DNA from: Nonomuraea corallina
GTDB lineage: Bacteria > Actinomycetota > Actinomycetes > Streptosporangiales > Streptosporangiaceae
Assembly: GCF_027620315.1 (NCBI RefSeq)
Contig: NZ_JAPNNL010000006.1
Coordinates: 27,388-91,387, forward strand
Direction of reading: 5' to 3'
DNA: 64,000 bases
Shown here: positions 16,710 through 24,605 of the stretch, in pieces
Numbering within the stretch: the stretch's first letter is position 1
How the letters are laid out: every line of letters begins with the position of its first letter
Translations under genes and position numbers: made by a program
Notes under the pieces: model-generated
What the model saw: only the letters and a program-made list of their open reading frames with translations
The model's database searches: none
What the model was told of the DNA's origin: nothing

Positions 16710-16781
16710 AGGACCTGACAATCGAGAACATCGAGCGCGTCCGTGTCTCAACCCCGTCGAAACAAGAAACGGCAGAGTGAC

Positions 16782-17333
16782 CTAATTTTTCCAAAAGCTC
16801 GAGTTCTCTGGCGGATCGTCTGCCGGCTGTTCAGCAGGTGGGGCCGAAGGTTGCTCAGGAAGAGGGTCGAGATATTCCTCGGACTTGGCGGAGGGAGCGG
16901 TTTCCTGGCTCGGCGCAGTAAACTCGCGGAAGCCCTTCAGAGTTTCCTGTATTGCACTTGCCTGAGTGCTCATGGCGCGCATCGTGTGTTCGTGAAGGGT
17001 CGCAAGGTTCTTCGCGATCTCTTCATGAGTGGCCGCCAGACTCCTCGAGACCTCTTCCTGGTCGGCAGCCAGTCGGATCAGTGTGTCTTCGAGCTTCTCC
17101 AACGGGCTTTTCTCTGGGGGCAGCCCTCGTTTTTCCACTTCCGCACGCACGCGGGACAGGCGATCACGCCAGTCGTGCAGACCGTTGGGATAGTTGTGGA
17201 TGACGCCGATTACGCTCTCATCCCACTCGCCCTCGCTGAAGAGAGCTTTGAGTCCTTCGCCGGCCTGCGCGAGCCTGTCCAATGTTTGCGCATCGGAATC
17301 AAGCCATGCCTTGACCTCATCGTAATTGGCCAT
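16782..17333 (-). CDS. Hypothetical coiled-coil protein, 183 residues
   Basis: ATG 17333 has a good ribosome site (AGGAGG about 9 bp upstream). The N-terminal half is a small acidic helical domain with Trp and Asp residues (YDEVKAWLDSDAQTLDRL), followed by a predicted coiled coil (LEKLEDTLIRLAADQEEV to about residue 140) and a Pro/Glu-rich tail ending FWKN. Base composition is clearly less GC-rich than in neighbours, and the gene sits between fragments of other genes, so recent arrival is likely. I do not recognise the family. Confidence 0.65.
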   Translation of the reverse strand: MANYDEVKAWLDSDAQTLDRLAQAGEGLKALFSEGEWDESVIGVIHNYPNGLHDWRDRLSRVRAEVEKRGLPPEKSPLEKLEDTLIRLAADQEEVSRSLAATHEEIAKNLATLHEHTMRAMSTQASAIQETLKGFREFTAPSQETAPSAKSEEYLDPLPEQPSAPPAEQPADDPPENSSFWKN

Positions 17334-17615
17334 GAAGTTCCTTCCTCCTGTCCCCAGGAATCGACAGCCGAAGATTGGCACCCCCTTACTATCGACGCTT
17401 GCCAGAGTTTCGGGAAGTCTTCTCCTCGATGAATTCTGTTAAGCTGTGTCGTTCGGTCATCAGGAGTTCTCTCCCGTCACCCGATCCACAGTCACCAGCA
17501 ATAGTGGGCGGCGCGCATCCCGCCTTCGGCGAACTCCCTTTTTATTCAAGTGCGCAAAATCAAGGAATATGGCATGTCGTTCAGAGGGCGGTACCGCCGG
17601 GCTCCGCCGTGTGCC
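17334..17615. other. Low-GC spacer without a gene
   Basis: About 280 bp, notably AT-rich for this window (for example GATGAATTCTGTTAAGC near 17430 and TTTTTATTCAAG near 17540). No credible gene on either strand. It probably came in with the neighbouring coiled-coil gene. Confidence 0.5.
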
Positions 17616-17712
17616 TCGTTGACGCAGCGGGGGACCGGTTGCGTGATGAGGGCCGACGGGTTCAGGGCCGCGGCGAAGATGATGCGGAAGGTGGCGGTCT
17701 CGCCCGGTAGCC
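17616..17712 (-). pseudogene. Partial copy B of the GH2 gene 3' end
   Basis: About 97 bp read, on the minus strand, GETATFRIIFAAALNPSAL then PVPRCVNEA, matching the last 32 codons of the intact GH2 gene and copy A. It joins directly to a PP2C fragment. Confidence 0.75.
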
Positions 17713-17832
17713 GCCGCATGACGTGCTCGGGCAGGCGACCCACTCCGCGAGTCTGGCGCTGCGCGACAGGATCGAGATCGACCCGGACGCCGCGACCATG
17801 GGCACCACCCTGGTGGCCATGCTCCAGTCCGA
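17713..17832 (+). pseudogene. Internal fragment of a PP2C gene
   Basis: About 120 bp match 15750-15862 of the intact PP2C gene. The translation HSASLALRDRIEIDPDAA and TMGTTLVAML is nearly identical to it, with no start and no C-terminal half. The join to the next fragment is at about 17832. Confidence 0.85.
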
Positions 17833-17940
17833 GACGGGCGGATGCTGCACGACCCGCTGCTGGGCACCTCGCCAGGCATCCGGCCACTCTGGCACCGCCG
17901 TGCCGTAAGCCCTCTATCCAGCCTCGCAGTCAGCGTGGCA
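17833..17940 (+). pseudogene. 3' end fragment of an RDD gene
   Basis: GACGGGCGGATGCTGCACGA and the following 100 bp match 13108-13233, the last codons and downstream spacer of the RDD gene at 12224, with a short internal deletion. It is joined on the left to the PP2C fragment and on the right to a 5' RDD copy. Confidence 0.8.
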
Positions 17941-17983
17941 GCGGTGGTGCCGGCGTGAGCGCTTTGGCCGTATCGTGTCCGCC

Positions 17984-18502
17984 ATGTCCGCGTTACCCCG
18001 CGTCGCCGCCTGGTCGGCGGCCGCCTTCGCTGCTTTTCTCCCTTCCTGGTGGCGGTGGGAGGTGTGGAGAGAGCTGCACCCACTGGACGACAAGCCGGGC
18101 CTGACCGTGATCTACGGCCTGGTCCGCCCGCCCGCGGACTTCCCCGGGACGCCGGTGCTGACACCGCTGCTCACCGATCTGGACACGCTCATGGAGATAT
18201 CCCTGAGGTGGGCGCTCCCGTCGGTGCTCGTGGTGGCCGGATTGCTCGCCTGGCTGCGAGGGGGTGGCCCTGAGGCGGTGGGGCGGCGGGTCGCCTGGGG
18301 GCTGGTGGCGGTCGCGGTGGTCGCGCCGGCCCCCGTCATCGATCCTGCGGTCCAGGTGCCCAGCTTCGAGTGGGTCGCCCAGGTCGCCGAAGGGTGGGGG
18401 CCTGACCAGGTCTGCTACCTGCTCGCGGCGGTGCTGGTGTTGACCGGGTTCCGGCGTCCGGAGGAGTCAGGACTCGTTGACGCAGCGGAGCACCGGGGGT
18501 GA
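17984..18502 (+). pseudogene. 5' part of an RDD-type membrane gene, truncated
   Basis: ATG 17984 begins a paralogue of the RDD gene at 12224. It has the same head (LPRVAAWSAAAFAAFLPSWW), the same middle (RWALPSVLVVAGLLAWL, RRVAWGLVAVAVV, GPDQVCYLLAAVLVL) and then loses homology near 18445, before the RDD domain. The frame ends at 18502 inside the 3' end of the GH2 gene on the other strand. It has no frameshift where the 12224 copy does. It may still be translated as a 172-residue membrane protein, but the family domain is gone. Confidence 0.7.
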
Positions 18503-20839
18503 GGTGAGCACCGCCAGGTCGAGATCTGCGCTGGTGGTGATGTGGAAGGTGGCGGTCTCACCCGGCAGGAGGGTGACCAGCATGGTGTCCACCGAGGCCG
18601 CCGAGTCCAGGCGGTCGGGGAAGAGGACCAGGTCGCGCAGGATCGTGCGGGCGGTGACTGTCACCCGGTAGCCGCCGGTCACCCGATCAACGGAAATGTC
18701 GTAGGCCGCCGGAGGGAAGGCCACGGCCGGGTCCTCGGCGAAGAAGGACAGGGTGCGTTCGTCGCCCAGGCGGACCGAGAGGAGTTCGCGGGAGGGGTCG
18801 CCGGGGGTGGCGACAGAAGGCGGGAGCGGCACCCGCGCCACCGACCGGGGTTCGGCCGAGACTTCCAGGACGTCCTTGGCCAGCGGCCTGCCGTCCAGGT
18901 CGAGCCGGGTCACGAGCAGCGAGCCCCGCCATGCCGTGCCCGAGTCGTTGACCACGGCCACCGAGTCGCCCTGGACGGTGAGGAGACGGTCGGCGTAGAG
19001 GCGGCGCAGCGCGTACCACAGGGGTTTGCGCCTGCCGTCGCCGTCTACGGCGGCCCACGAGGTGACCGGCCAGCAGTCGTTGAGCTGCCAGACGATCGTG
19101 CCCATGCAGTACGGCATGAGCGCGCGGAACCGCTCGATGGCGAAGGTGATCGCGCGGGCCTGGTTGAGCTGGGTCAGGTAGTGCCAGTCGTCGAACGAGT
19201 CCGGCGCGGGCAGGTGGTCGCCGAGGCCGCGCAGCAGTTTGCCGTTGCCGTCGTCGGCCTTCTGGTGGTGCAGCACCAGCGGGGCGTCGGCGGCCAGTTC
19301 GCCGGAGACGGCGCGGTGGAGCGTGGCGTACGCGGGCGGCCCCTGGAAGCCGAACTCGGCCACGAACCGGGGCGTGTAGGTGGCGTAGTGGCGGTAGTCC
19401 TCGCGGTTCCACACGTCCCAGATGTGGATGGTGCCGCTCGACGGGTCCAGCGGCGCGGCGGCGGGGTCGGCGGAGAAGGGGCTGCCGGGGATGTACGGGC
19501 GGGTCGGGTCCAGCTCGGCCACGATCGACGGCAGCAGATCGTGGTAGAGGCCGCCGCCCCAGCTCCGGCCCTCCAGCTTGTCCTGCCAGCCCCAGTCGGC
19601 GTACCCCTCCAGGTTCTCGTTGTTGCCGCACCACAGCACCAGGCTGGGATGGGCGCAGAGCCGGGTCACGTGCTCGCGCGCCTCGGCGGCCACCTCCGAA
19701 CGGAACGGCTCCTCCTCCGGGTAGGCGGCGCAGGCGAACGGGAAGTCCTGCCACACCAGCAGCCCGAGCTCGTCGGCCAGGTCGTAGAAGTCCTCGCTCT
19801 CGTACAGGCCCCCGCCCCATACGCGCAGCAGGTTGACGCCCGCGCCGACGGCCTGCCCGAACCGCTCGGCGAGCCGGGAGCGGGTCACCCGGGAGGGGAA
19901 GCAGTCGTCGGGGATCCAGTTGACGCCGCGCACGAACACGGGCGTCCCGTTGACGGTCAGCCGGAACGCGTCCTCGTCCAGTTCGACGGAACGGAACCCG
20001 ATCTTCCCGGTCCACGACGACTCCCCGAGGCGCACGGTCAACTCGTAGCGGTGCTGCTCCCCGTACCCGCGAGGCCACCACAGCCGCGGCGAGGGCACGG
20101 CCAGCGGCACGACGGCCGAACGCTGACCGGCGGCGAGCCGCACCTGCGCCGTGACCCCGGCCACCGAGGCGGTCAGGGTGAGCGGCGCCTCGGTGGCGCG
20201 CTCGACGCTGACGTGCACGTCCACCCGGCCGGAGCCGTCGGCGGCGACGGTGGTGAGCGGGCGGACCGAGGCCAGGCGGGCGCCGGTCCAGCTCTCCAGC
20301 CCGATCGGCCGCCAGATCCCGGCGGTGACCAGGGCGGGCCCCCAGTCCCAGCCGAAGTTGCAGGCCATCTTGCGGATGAACGCGTACGGCGCCTCGTAAG
20401 CGCCGGGGCGGAACCCGAGCGCGGCCCTCCGCTCCTCCGCGTACTCCAGCGCCGAGCCGAAGACGACGGTGAGCGTGTTGGCCCCTTCGCTCAGCAGGTG
20501 GCGCACCGGGAACCGGTAGGAGCGGTGCTGGTTGGCGGTGGCGGCGACGCGCACCCCGTTGAGGGTGATCTCCGCCACCGTGTCCAGTCCGTCGCACACC
20601 AGGTCGGTGCGCTCGTGCTCGTCGGGCGACCAGGAGAACTCGGTGGTGTACGTCCACGCGGTGCGGCCGATCCAGCCCAGCCGGTTCTCGTTGTCGTCCA
20701 GGTACGGGTCGTCGATGAGACCGGCGGCGAGCAGGTCGGTGTGCACGCAGCCGGGCACCGTAGCGGGTACCGGGGGCGGCGCGTCCCCCGAGGCCGCCGA
20801 CAGGACCCAGCCGTCGTGCAGCCGCCGGTACGAGCTCAC
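18467..20839 (-). CDS. GH2 beta-mannosidase
   Basis: This 790-residue protein has the GH2 layout: a sugar-binding N-terminal domain (WVLSAASGDAPPPVPATVPG), an immunoglobulin-like domain, a TIM barrel from about residue 300 (RGVNWIPDDCFPSR), and a C-terminal domain. Likely catalytic residues are Glu408 in WCGNNENLEG and Glu495 in VAEFGFQG. The motif set fits beta-mannosidases, which trim mannose from manno-oligosaccharides in the cytoplasm. There is no signal peptide. GTG 20839 overlaps the stop of the importer ATPase (GTGA), so it is the last gene of the import operon. Fragments of its 3' end are scattered at 16411 and 17616. Confidence 0.88.
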   Translation of the reverse strand: MSSYRRLHDGWVLSAASGDAPPPVPATVPGCVHTDLLAAGLIDDPYLDDNENRLGWIGRTAWTYTTEFSWSPDEHERTDLVCDGLDTVAEITLNGVRVAATANQHRSYRFPVRHLLSEGANTLTVVFGSALEYAEERRAALGFRPGAYEAPYAFIRKMACNFGWDWGPALVTAGIWRPIGLESWTGARLASVRPLTTVAADGSGRVDVHVSVERATEAPLTLTASVAGVTAQVRLAAGQRSAVVPLAVPSPRLWWPRGYGEQHRYELTVRLGESSWTGKIGFRSVELDEDAFRLTVNGTPVFVRGVNWIPDDCFPSRVTRSRLAERFGQAVGAGVNLLRVWGGGLYESEDFYDLADELGLLVWQDFPFACAAYPEEEPFRSEVAAEAREHVTRLCAHPSLVLWCGNNENLEGYADWGWQDKLEGRSWGGGLYHDLLPSIVAELDPTRPYIPGSPFSADPAAAPLDPSSGTIHIWDVWNREDYRHYATYTPRFVAEFGFQGPPAYATLHRAVSGELAADAPLVLHHQKADDGNGKLLRGLGDHLPAPDSFDDWHYLTQLNQARAITFAIERFRALMPYCMGTIVWQLNDCWPVTSWAAVDGDGRRKPLWYALRRLYADRLLTVQGDSVAVVNDSGTAWRGSLLVTRLDLDGRPLAKDVLEVSAEPRSVARVPLPPSVATPGDPSRELLSVRLGDERTLSFFAEDPAVAFPPAAYDISVDRVTGGYRVTVTARTILRDLVLFPDRLDSAASVDTMLVTLLPGETATFHITTSADLDLAVLTSPPVLRCVNES

Positions 20840-21726
20840 GTGGGTTCTCCCCGGCACTCGTCGAGTCTGGCGCAGGCCACGAAGTGGCCGGGTTCGGCCT
20901 CGGCCAGGCCGCCGGTCGCGCCGCGCTCGTGGTACGGGCAGGTCTCCACGGGCGCGGCGTCCTCCCAGGGGGCGTGCAGCCGGGGCACGGACGACAGGAG
21001 CTGCCTGGTGTAGGGGTGCAGCGGGTTGTCGAACACCTGGTGCGTCGGCCCCATCTCGACGACCGCGCCGTCGCGCAGCACCACCGTGCGCTCGGCCAGG
21101 TAGTGGCCGAGCGACAGGTCGTGCGTCACGTACAGCACGCTCAGTCCGCGGCCCTTGAGCTCGGCGAGCAGGTTGAGCACGTCGATGCGGGTGGAGGCGT
21201 CGAGCATGCTGGTGATCTCGTCGGCGATGAGCAGCTTCAGGTCGAGCAGCAGCGCCCTGGCGATCAGCAGGCGCTGCAGCTGGCCGCCGCTGAGCTGGTG
21301 CGGGAACTTGCCGAGGACCTCGCGCGGGTTGAGCCGCACGTCCTCGATCGCCGCGTGGACCCGCTCGGTCCACTCCCGGCCGGGGACCGACGGATAATAG
21401 CTGTCCTTGATCATCTGGAACACTCGGTCGGCCTTGAAGACCGGGTTGTAGCAGCTGAACGGGTCCTGGAAGACGCCCTGGACGGTCCGGTAGTACTCCT
21501 TGCCGGGCTTGACGGGCACGCCGTCCACGGTGATCGAGCCGCCGGTCATCGGGATCAGCCCGAGGATCATCTTGCCGATCGTGCTCTTCCCGCTGCCGCT
21601 CTCCCCGATGAGGGAGACGACCTCGCCGGCCCGCACCTCGAAGCTCACCGCGTCGACGGCCGTCAGCGTCCGCCCGCCGAAGGTCCCGACCTTGTAGACC
21701 TTGGTGACGTTCTCGACTTTCAGCAT
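20836..21726 (-). CDS. Opp/Dpp-type ABC transporter ATPase (F subunit)
   Basis: This 296-residue ATPase has Walker A GESGSGKST, signature LSGGQLQR and an aspartate-containing Walker B (ADEIT), plus the C-terminal oligopeptide/oligosaccharide extension with three Cys (ACARLDECRGE). ATG 21726 overlaps the stop of the D subunit gene. With its neighbours it powers uptake of a di- or oligosaccharide, most likely manno- or cello-oligosaccharide given the GH2 enzyme downstream and the CebR-like boxes (inference). Confidence 0.92.
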   Translation of the reverse strand: MLKVENVTKVYKVGTFGGRTLTAVDAVSFEVRAGEVVSLIGESGSGKSTIGKMILGLIPMTGGSITVDGVPVKPGKEYYRTVQGVFQDPFSCYNPVFKADRVFQMIKDSYYPSVPGREWTERVHAAIEDVRLNPREVLGKFPHQLSGGQLQRLLIARALLLDLKLLIADEITSMLDASTRIDVLNLLAELKGRGLSVLYVTHDLSLGHYLAERTVVLRDGAVVEMGPTHQVFDNPLHPYTRQLLSSVPRLHAPWEDAAPVETCPYHERGATGGLAEAEPGHFVACARLDECRGEPT

Positions 21727-22667
21727 CAGACCTTCCAGCACGCGGCGAAGTGGTTGGGCTCGATCTCTGTCACCGGCGGCTCCTCGGCGCACTCGTCGCC
21801 GGCCAGCGGGCAGCGGTCGCGGAAGCGGCAGCCGCTGGGCGGGTCGAGCAGCGACGGCGGGCTGCCGGGGATGCCGGTCAGCTTGCGGTCGGCGTGGCGG
21901 ACGCCGATCTCCGGCAGCGAGTTGATCAGCAGTCTCGTGTACGGGTGCCTCGGCGCTTTGATCAGCTTCTCCGCGGGCGCCTTCTCCGCCAGTTTGCCCG
22001 CGTACATCACCATGATCGTGTCGGCGATGTGCGAGGTCAGCGCCAGGTCGTGGGTGATGAAGAGCATGCTCTTGACGTAGCCGCCGTCACGGAACCCGAG
22101 CAGCGCCCTGGCCACCGCCTTCTGGGTGGACACGTCCAGCGCCGAGGTGACCTCGTCGGCGATCAGCAGGGCCGGGTCGAGCAGCGTGGAGATGACCATC
22201 ACCATGCGCTGCTTCTGGCCGCCGGACAGCTCGATCGGGTAGCGGTCGAGCACCTCGCGCGGCAGTCCCACCAGGCCGATCCGGCTCTCCAGCTCCTTCC
22301 TGTCGAGCGGCACGCCGCGCGAGCGGAGCAGTTCGCCCACCATCTTGCCGATGCGGCGGGTCGGGTTCATCGCGCTCATCGAGTACTGCGGGATGAGCGA
22401 GATCTCGTGGAAGCGGAAGGCGTTCATCGCCCGGTCGTCGCCGATCGGCAGCTCGCGGCCGTCCAGTTCGACGGTCCCGCCGACGTGCCGCATCCGGCCG
22501 TCCATGCGGATGAGGCTCTTGCCCAGCGTGGTCTTGCCGCAGCCGGACTCGCCCGCGAGGCCGAGTATCTCGCCGTCGTCCATGGTGAAGGAGACCCCGT
22601 CGAGCGCCTTCACATCGCCTCTGAGGGTCCTGTAGTGCACCCTCAGGTCACTGACCCGCAGACTCAT
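21726..22667 (-). CDS. Opp/Dpp-type ABC transporter ATPase (D subunit)
   Basis: This 313-residue ATPase has Walker [14 protein letters not shown], signature LSGGQKQR, the Walker B-like region [14 protein letters not shown] and a C-terminal cysteine cluster ([14 protein letters not shown]) that may bind an iron-sulfur cluster as in the DppD/OppD family. Start 22667 overlaps the stop of the upstream permease gene by 4 bp. It pairs with the F subunit to form the heterodimeric motor. Confidence 0.92.
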   Translation of the reverse strand: MSLRVSDLRVHYRTLRGDVKALDGVSFTMDDGEILGLAGESGCGKTTLGKSLIRMDGRMRHVGGTVELDGRELPIGDDRAMNAFRFHEISLIPQYSMSAMNPTRRIGKMVGELLRSRGVPLDRKELESRIGLVGLPREVLDRYPIELSGGQKQRMVMVISTLLDPALLIADEVTSALDVSTQKAVARALLGFRDGGYVKSMLFITHDLALTSHIADTIMVMYAGKLAEKAPAEKLIKAPRHPYTRLLINSLPEIGVRHADRKLTGIPGSPPSLLDPPSGCRFRDRCPLAGDECAEEPPVTEIEPNHFAACWKV

Positions 22668-23548
22668 GTCTCCCTCAGTTTCGGGTTGAAGACCTCGTCG
22701 AGGCCGACGTTCGCCACGTACAGGGCGCCGACGACGGCGGTGATGGCCGCTCCCGGCGGCACGAACCACCACCACAGGCCGAGCTGGAGCGCGCTCCACT
22801 GGGTCGCGTTCTGCAGCATCAGCCCGAGCGAGACGCCCTCCGTGGGCCCGAGCCCGATGAAGTCGAGCGAGGCGGCGATCAGCACCGAGCTGCCGAACAG
22901 CAGGATGAACGTCATGAACAGGTAGCTGCTCATGTTCGGCGCGATCTCCCTGGCGATGATCCTGGGCGTGCCGACCCCGCTCAGCCGGGCCAGGTCGACG
23001 AAGTCCCTGGACCGCAGCGAGAACGTCTGCGCCCGGATCGCCCGCGCCGCCCACGGCCAGGAGGTGAGGCCGATGAGCAGCGCCTGCATGCCGACGCTGC
23101 GGATGCCGAGGTAGGCGTTGATGATCAGCAGCACGGCCAGGGTCGGGATGACCAGCACGATGTTGGTGAGCATGCTGAGCACCTCGTCCACCATCCCGCC
23201 CCGGTAGCCGGCGGTGAACCCGACCACCATCGCGATCACCGCGGCGATCCCGCCGCCGATCGCCCCGGCCAGGAACGTGGTCCGCAGCCCGTACACGAAC
23301 TGGGTGAAGACGTCCTGGCCCTGCATGGTCGTCCCGAACCAGTGCTCCGACGAGGGCGGCAGCATCGGCAGGGCCACGTACTCGTTGGGCGCGGCCACGC
23401 TCCAGATGACCGGCCCGAACAGGGCGACCAGTGCGAGCACGAGCACGATGGAGAAGCCGATGACCAGCTTCGGGTTCCGTACGGCGAAGTGGAGCGCCTC
23501 GCGGCGCACCACGCGCTCCTCGGTGGGCAGTGCCGTCGTCGCGGTCAA
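22664..23548 (-). CDS. Opp/Dpp-type ABC permease (C subunit)
   Basis: This 294-residue permease has about six membrane helices, with an N-terminal helix and a periplasmic loop typical of DppC/OppC. A coupling-loop stretch EIAPNMSSYLFMTF is present. It forms the channel with the B subunit. The start overlaps the stop of the B subunit gene (ATGA), so the four membrane and motor genes are translationally coupled. Confidence 0.92.
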   Translation of the reverse strand: MTATTALPTEERVVRREALHFAVRNPKLVIGFSIVLVLALVALFGPVIWSVAAPNEYVALPMLPPSSEHWFGTTMQGQDVFTQFVYGLRTTFLAGAIGGGIAAVIAMVVGFTAGYRGGMVDEVLSMLTNIVLVIPTLAVLLIINAYLGIRSVGMQALLIGLTSWPWAARAIRAQTFSLRSRDFVDLARLSGVGTPRIIAREIAPNMSSYLFMTFILLFGSSVLIAASLDFIGLGPTEGVSLGLMLQNATQWSALQLGLWWWFVPPGAAITAVVGALYVANVGLDEVFNPKLRET

Positions 23549-24540
23549 GCCTGTGCTCCCGCCATCCCGGTGCGCGTGCGCGGGTCGATCAGCACGTACA
23601 CGATGTCGATGATGAAGTTGGCCACCAGCACCCCGATCACGATGAACATGAACGAGCCCTGGAGCAGGAAGAAGTCCTGGTTCTGGATCGCCTTGAGGAT
23701 CAGGCTGCCGATCCCCGGATAGGAGAAGACGATCTCGGTGACGAGCGCGCCCGCGACCAGCACGCCGAGCTGCAGCGCCAGGCCGGTGATCTGGGGCAGG
23801 ATCGCGTTGCGGTAGGCGTAGCGGCGGATCAGCCTGGCCGGCGCGCCGAGCGCCGCCAGGTAGGTGGAGTAGTCCGACTCCAGCTCATAAATGATCATGT
23901 TGCGCATGCCGATCGCCCACCCGCCCAGCGCCACCAGGAACAGCGACAGGAACGGCAGCGCCCAGTGGTGCAGCAGATCCTGGAAGAACGTCCAGGACCA
24001 GCTCGGCGTGAGCGAGAAGCTGTAGCCGCCGGCCACCGGGAACCACCCGGCCACCACGCCGAGCCCCCAGGCCAGCAGCACGGCCAGCCACATGTACGGG
24101 GTCGCGGTGAGCACGTAGCCCACCGGCAGCACGGTGTTGTCCAGCAGCTTCCTGCGCGCGGCGAACGCGCCGAACCGGTTGCCCACCCAGTAGCTGAGCA
24201 GCACCGCCGGGATCATCAACCCCAGCGTGTACGGGACCGCGCCCAGGATCACGTCGGCCACCGGCGTCGGGAACACGTAGATGCTGAGCCCGAAGTCGCC
24301 CCGGAACATCGCGGCCCAGAAGTTCAGGTACTGCTGCCAGATCGGCTCGTCGAAGCCGAAGAGGTTGGTGTAATAGGCCCGCATCGTCTCGACGGCCTCG
24401 GGCTGCGAGACCCGGGCCCTGGCCAGCATGCTCGAGACGGGGTCGCCGGGCATGAAGCGCGGGATCACCCAGTTGACCGTGACGGCGGCCACGAAGGTCA
24501 GGCCGTAGATGAACAGTTTCCTGCCGAAGTATTGGCGCAC
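23545..24540 (-). CDS. Opp/Dpp-type ABC permease (B subunit)
   Basis: This 331-residue permease has the DppB/OppB N terminus (GRKLFIYGLTFVAAVTVNW, then PRFMPGDP), six membrane helices and a final TEIVFSYPGIGSLI motif typical of the family. It is separated from the binding-protein gene by 65 bp that hold a strong hairpin, so its expression is probably lower than that of the binding protein. Confidence 0.92.
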   Translation of the reverse strand: MRQYFGRKLFIYGLTFVAAVTVNWVIPRFMPGDPVSSMLARARVSQPEAVETMRAYYTNLFGFDEPIWQQYLNFWAAMFRGDFGLSIYVFPTPVADVILGAVPYTLGLMIPAVLLSYWVGNRFGAFAARRKLLDNTVLPVGYVLTATPYMWLAVLLAWGLGVVAGWFPVAGGYSFSLTPSWSWTFFQDLLHHWALPFLSLFLVALGGWAIGMRNMIIYELESDYSTYLAALGAPARLIRRYAYRNAILPQITGLALQLGVLVAGALVTEIVFSYPGIGSLILKAIQNQDFFLLQGSFMFIVIGVLVANFIIDIVYVLIDPRTRTGMAGAQA

Positions 24541-24557
24541 GAGATCTCCCCACTGGG

Positions 24558-24591
24558 GCCCCCTCCGCCTGAACGGGCAGGCGGAGGGGGC
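24558..24591 (-). terminator. Hairpin between the binding-protein and permease genes
   Basis: A perfect 14-bp stem (GCCCCCTCCGCCTG with its complement) and a 6-base loop lie just after the stop of the binding-protein gene and before the permease start. No U tract follows. It may be a leaky terminator or an mRNA end stabiliser within the operon. Confidence 0.7.
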
Positions 24592-24605
24592 GGCGACGTG
24601 TCAGG

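Noticed and set aside
17460..18164. Minus-strand ORF across the fragment zone
   Set aside because: It runs through pieces of several genes in the wrong frame and has no coherent domain.
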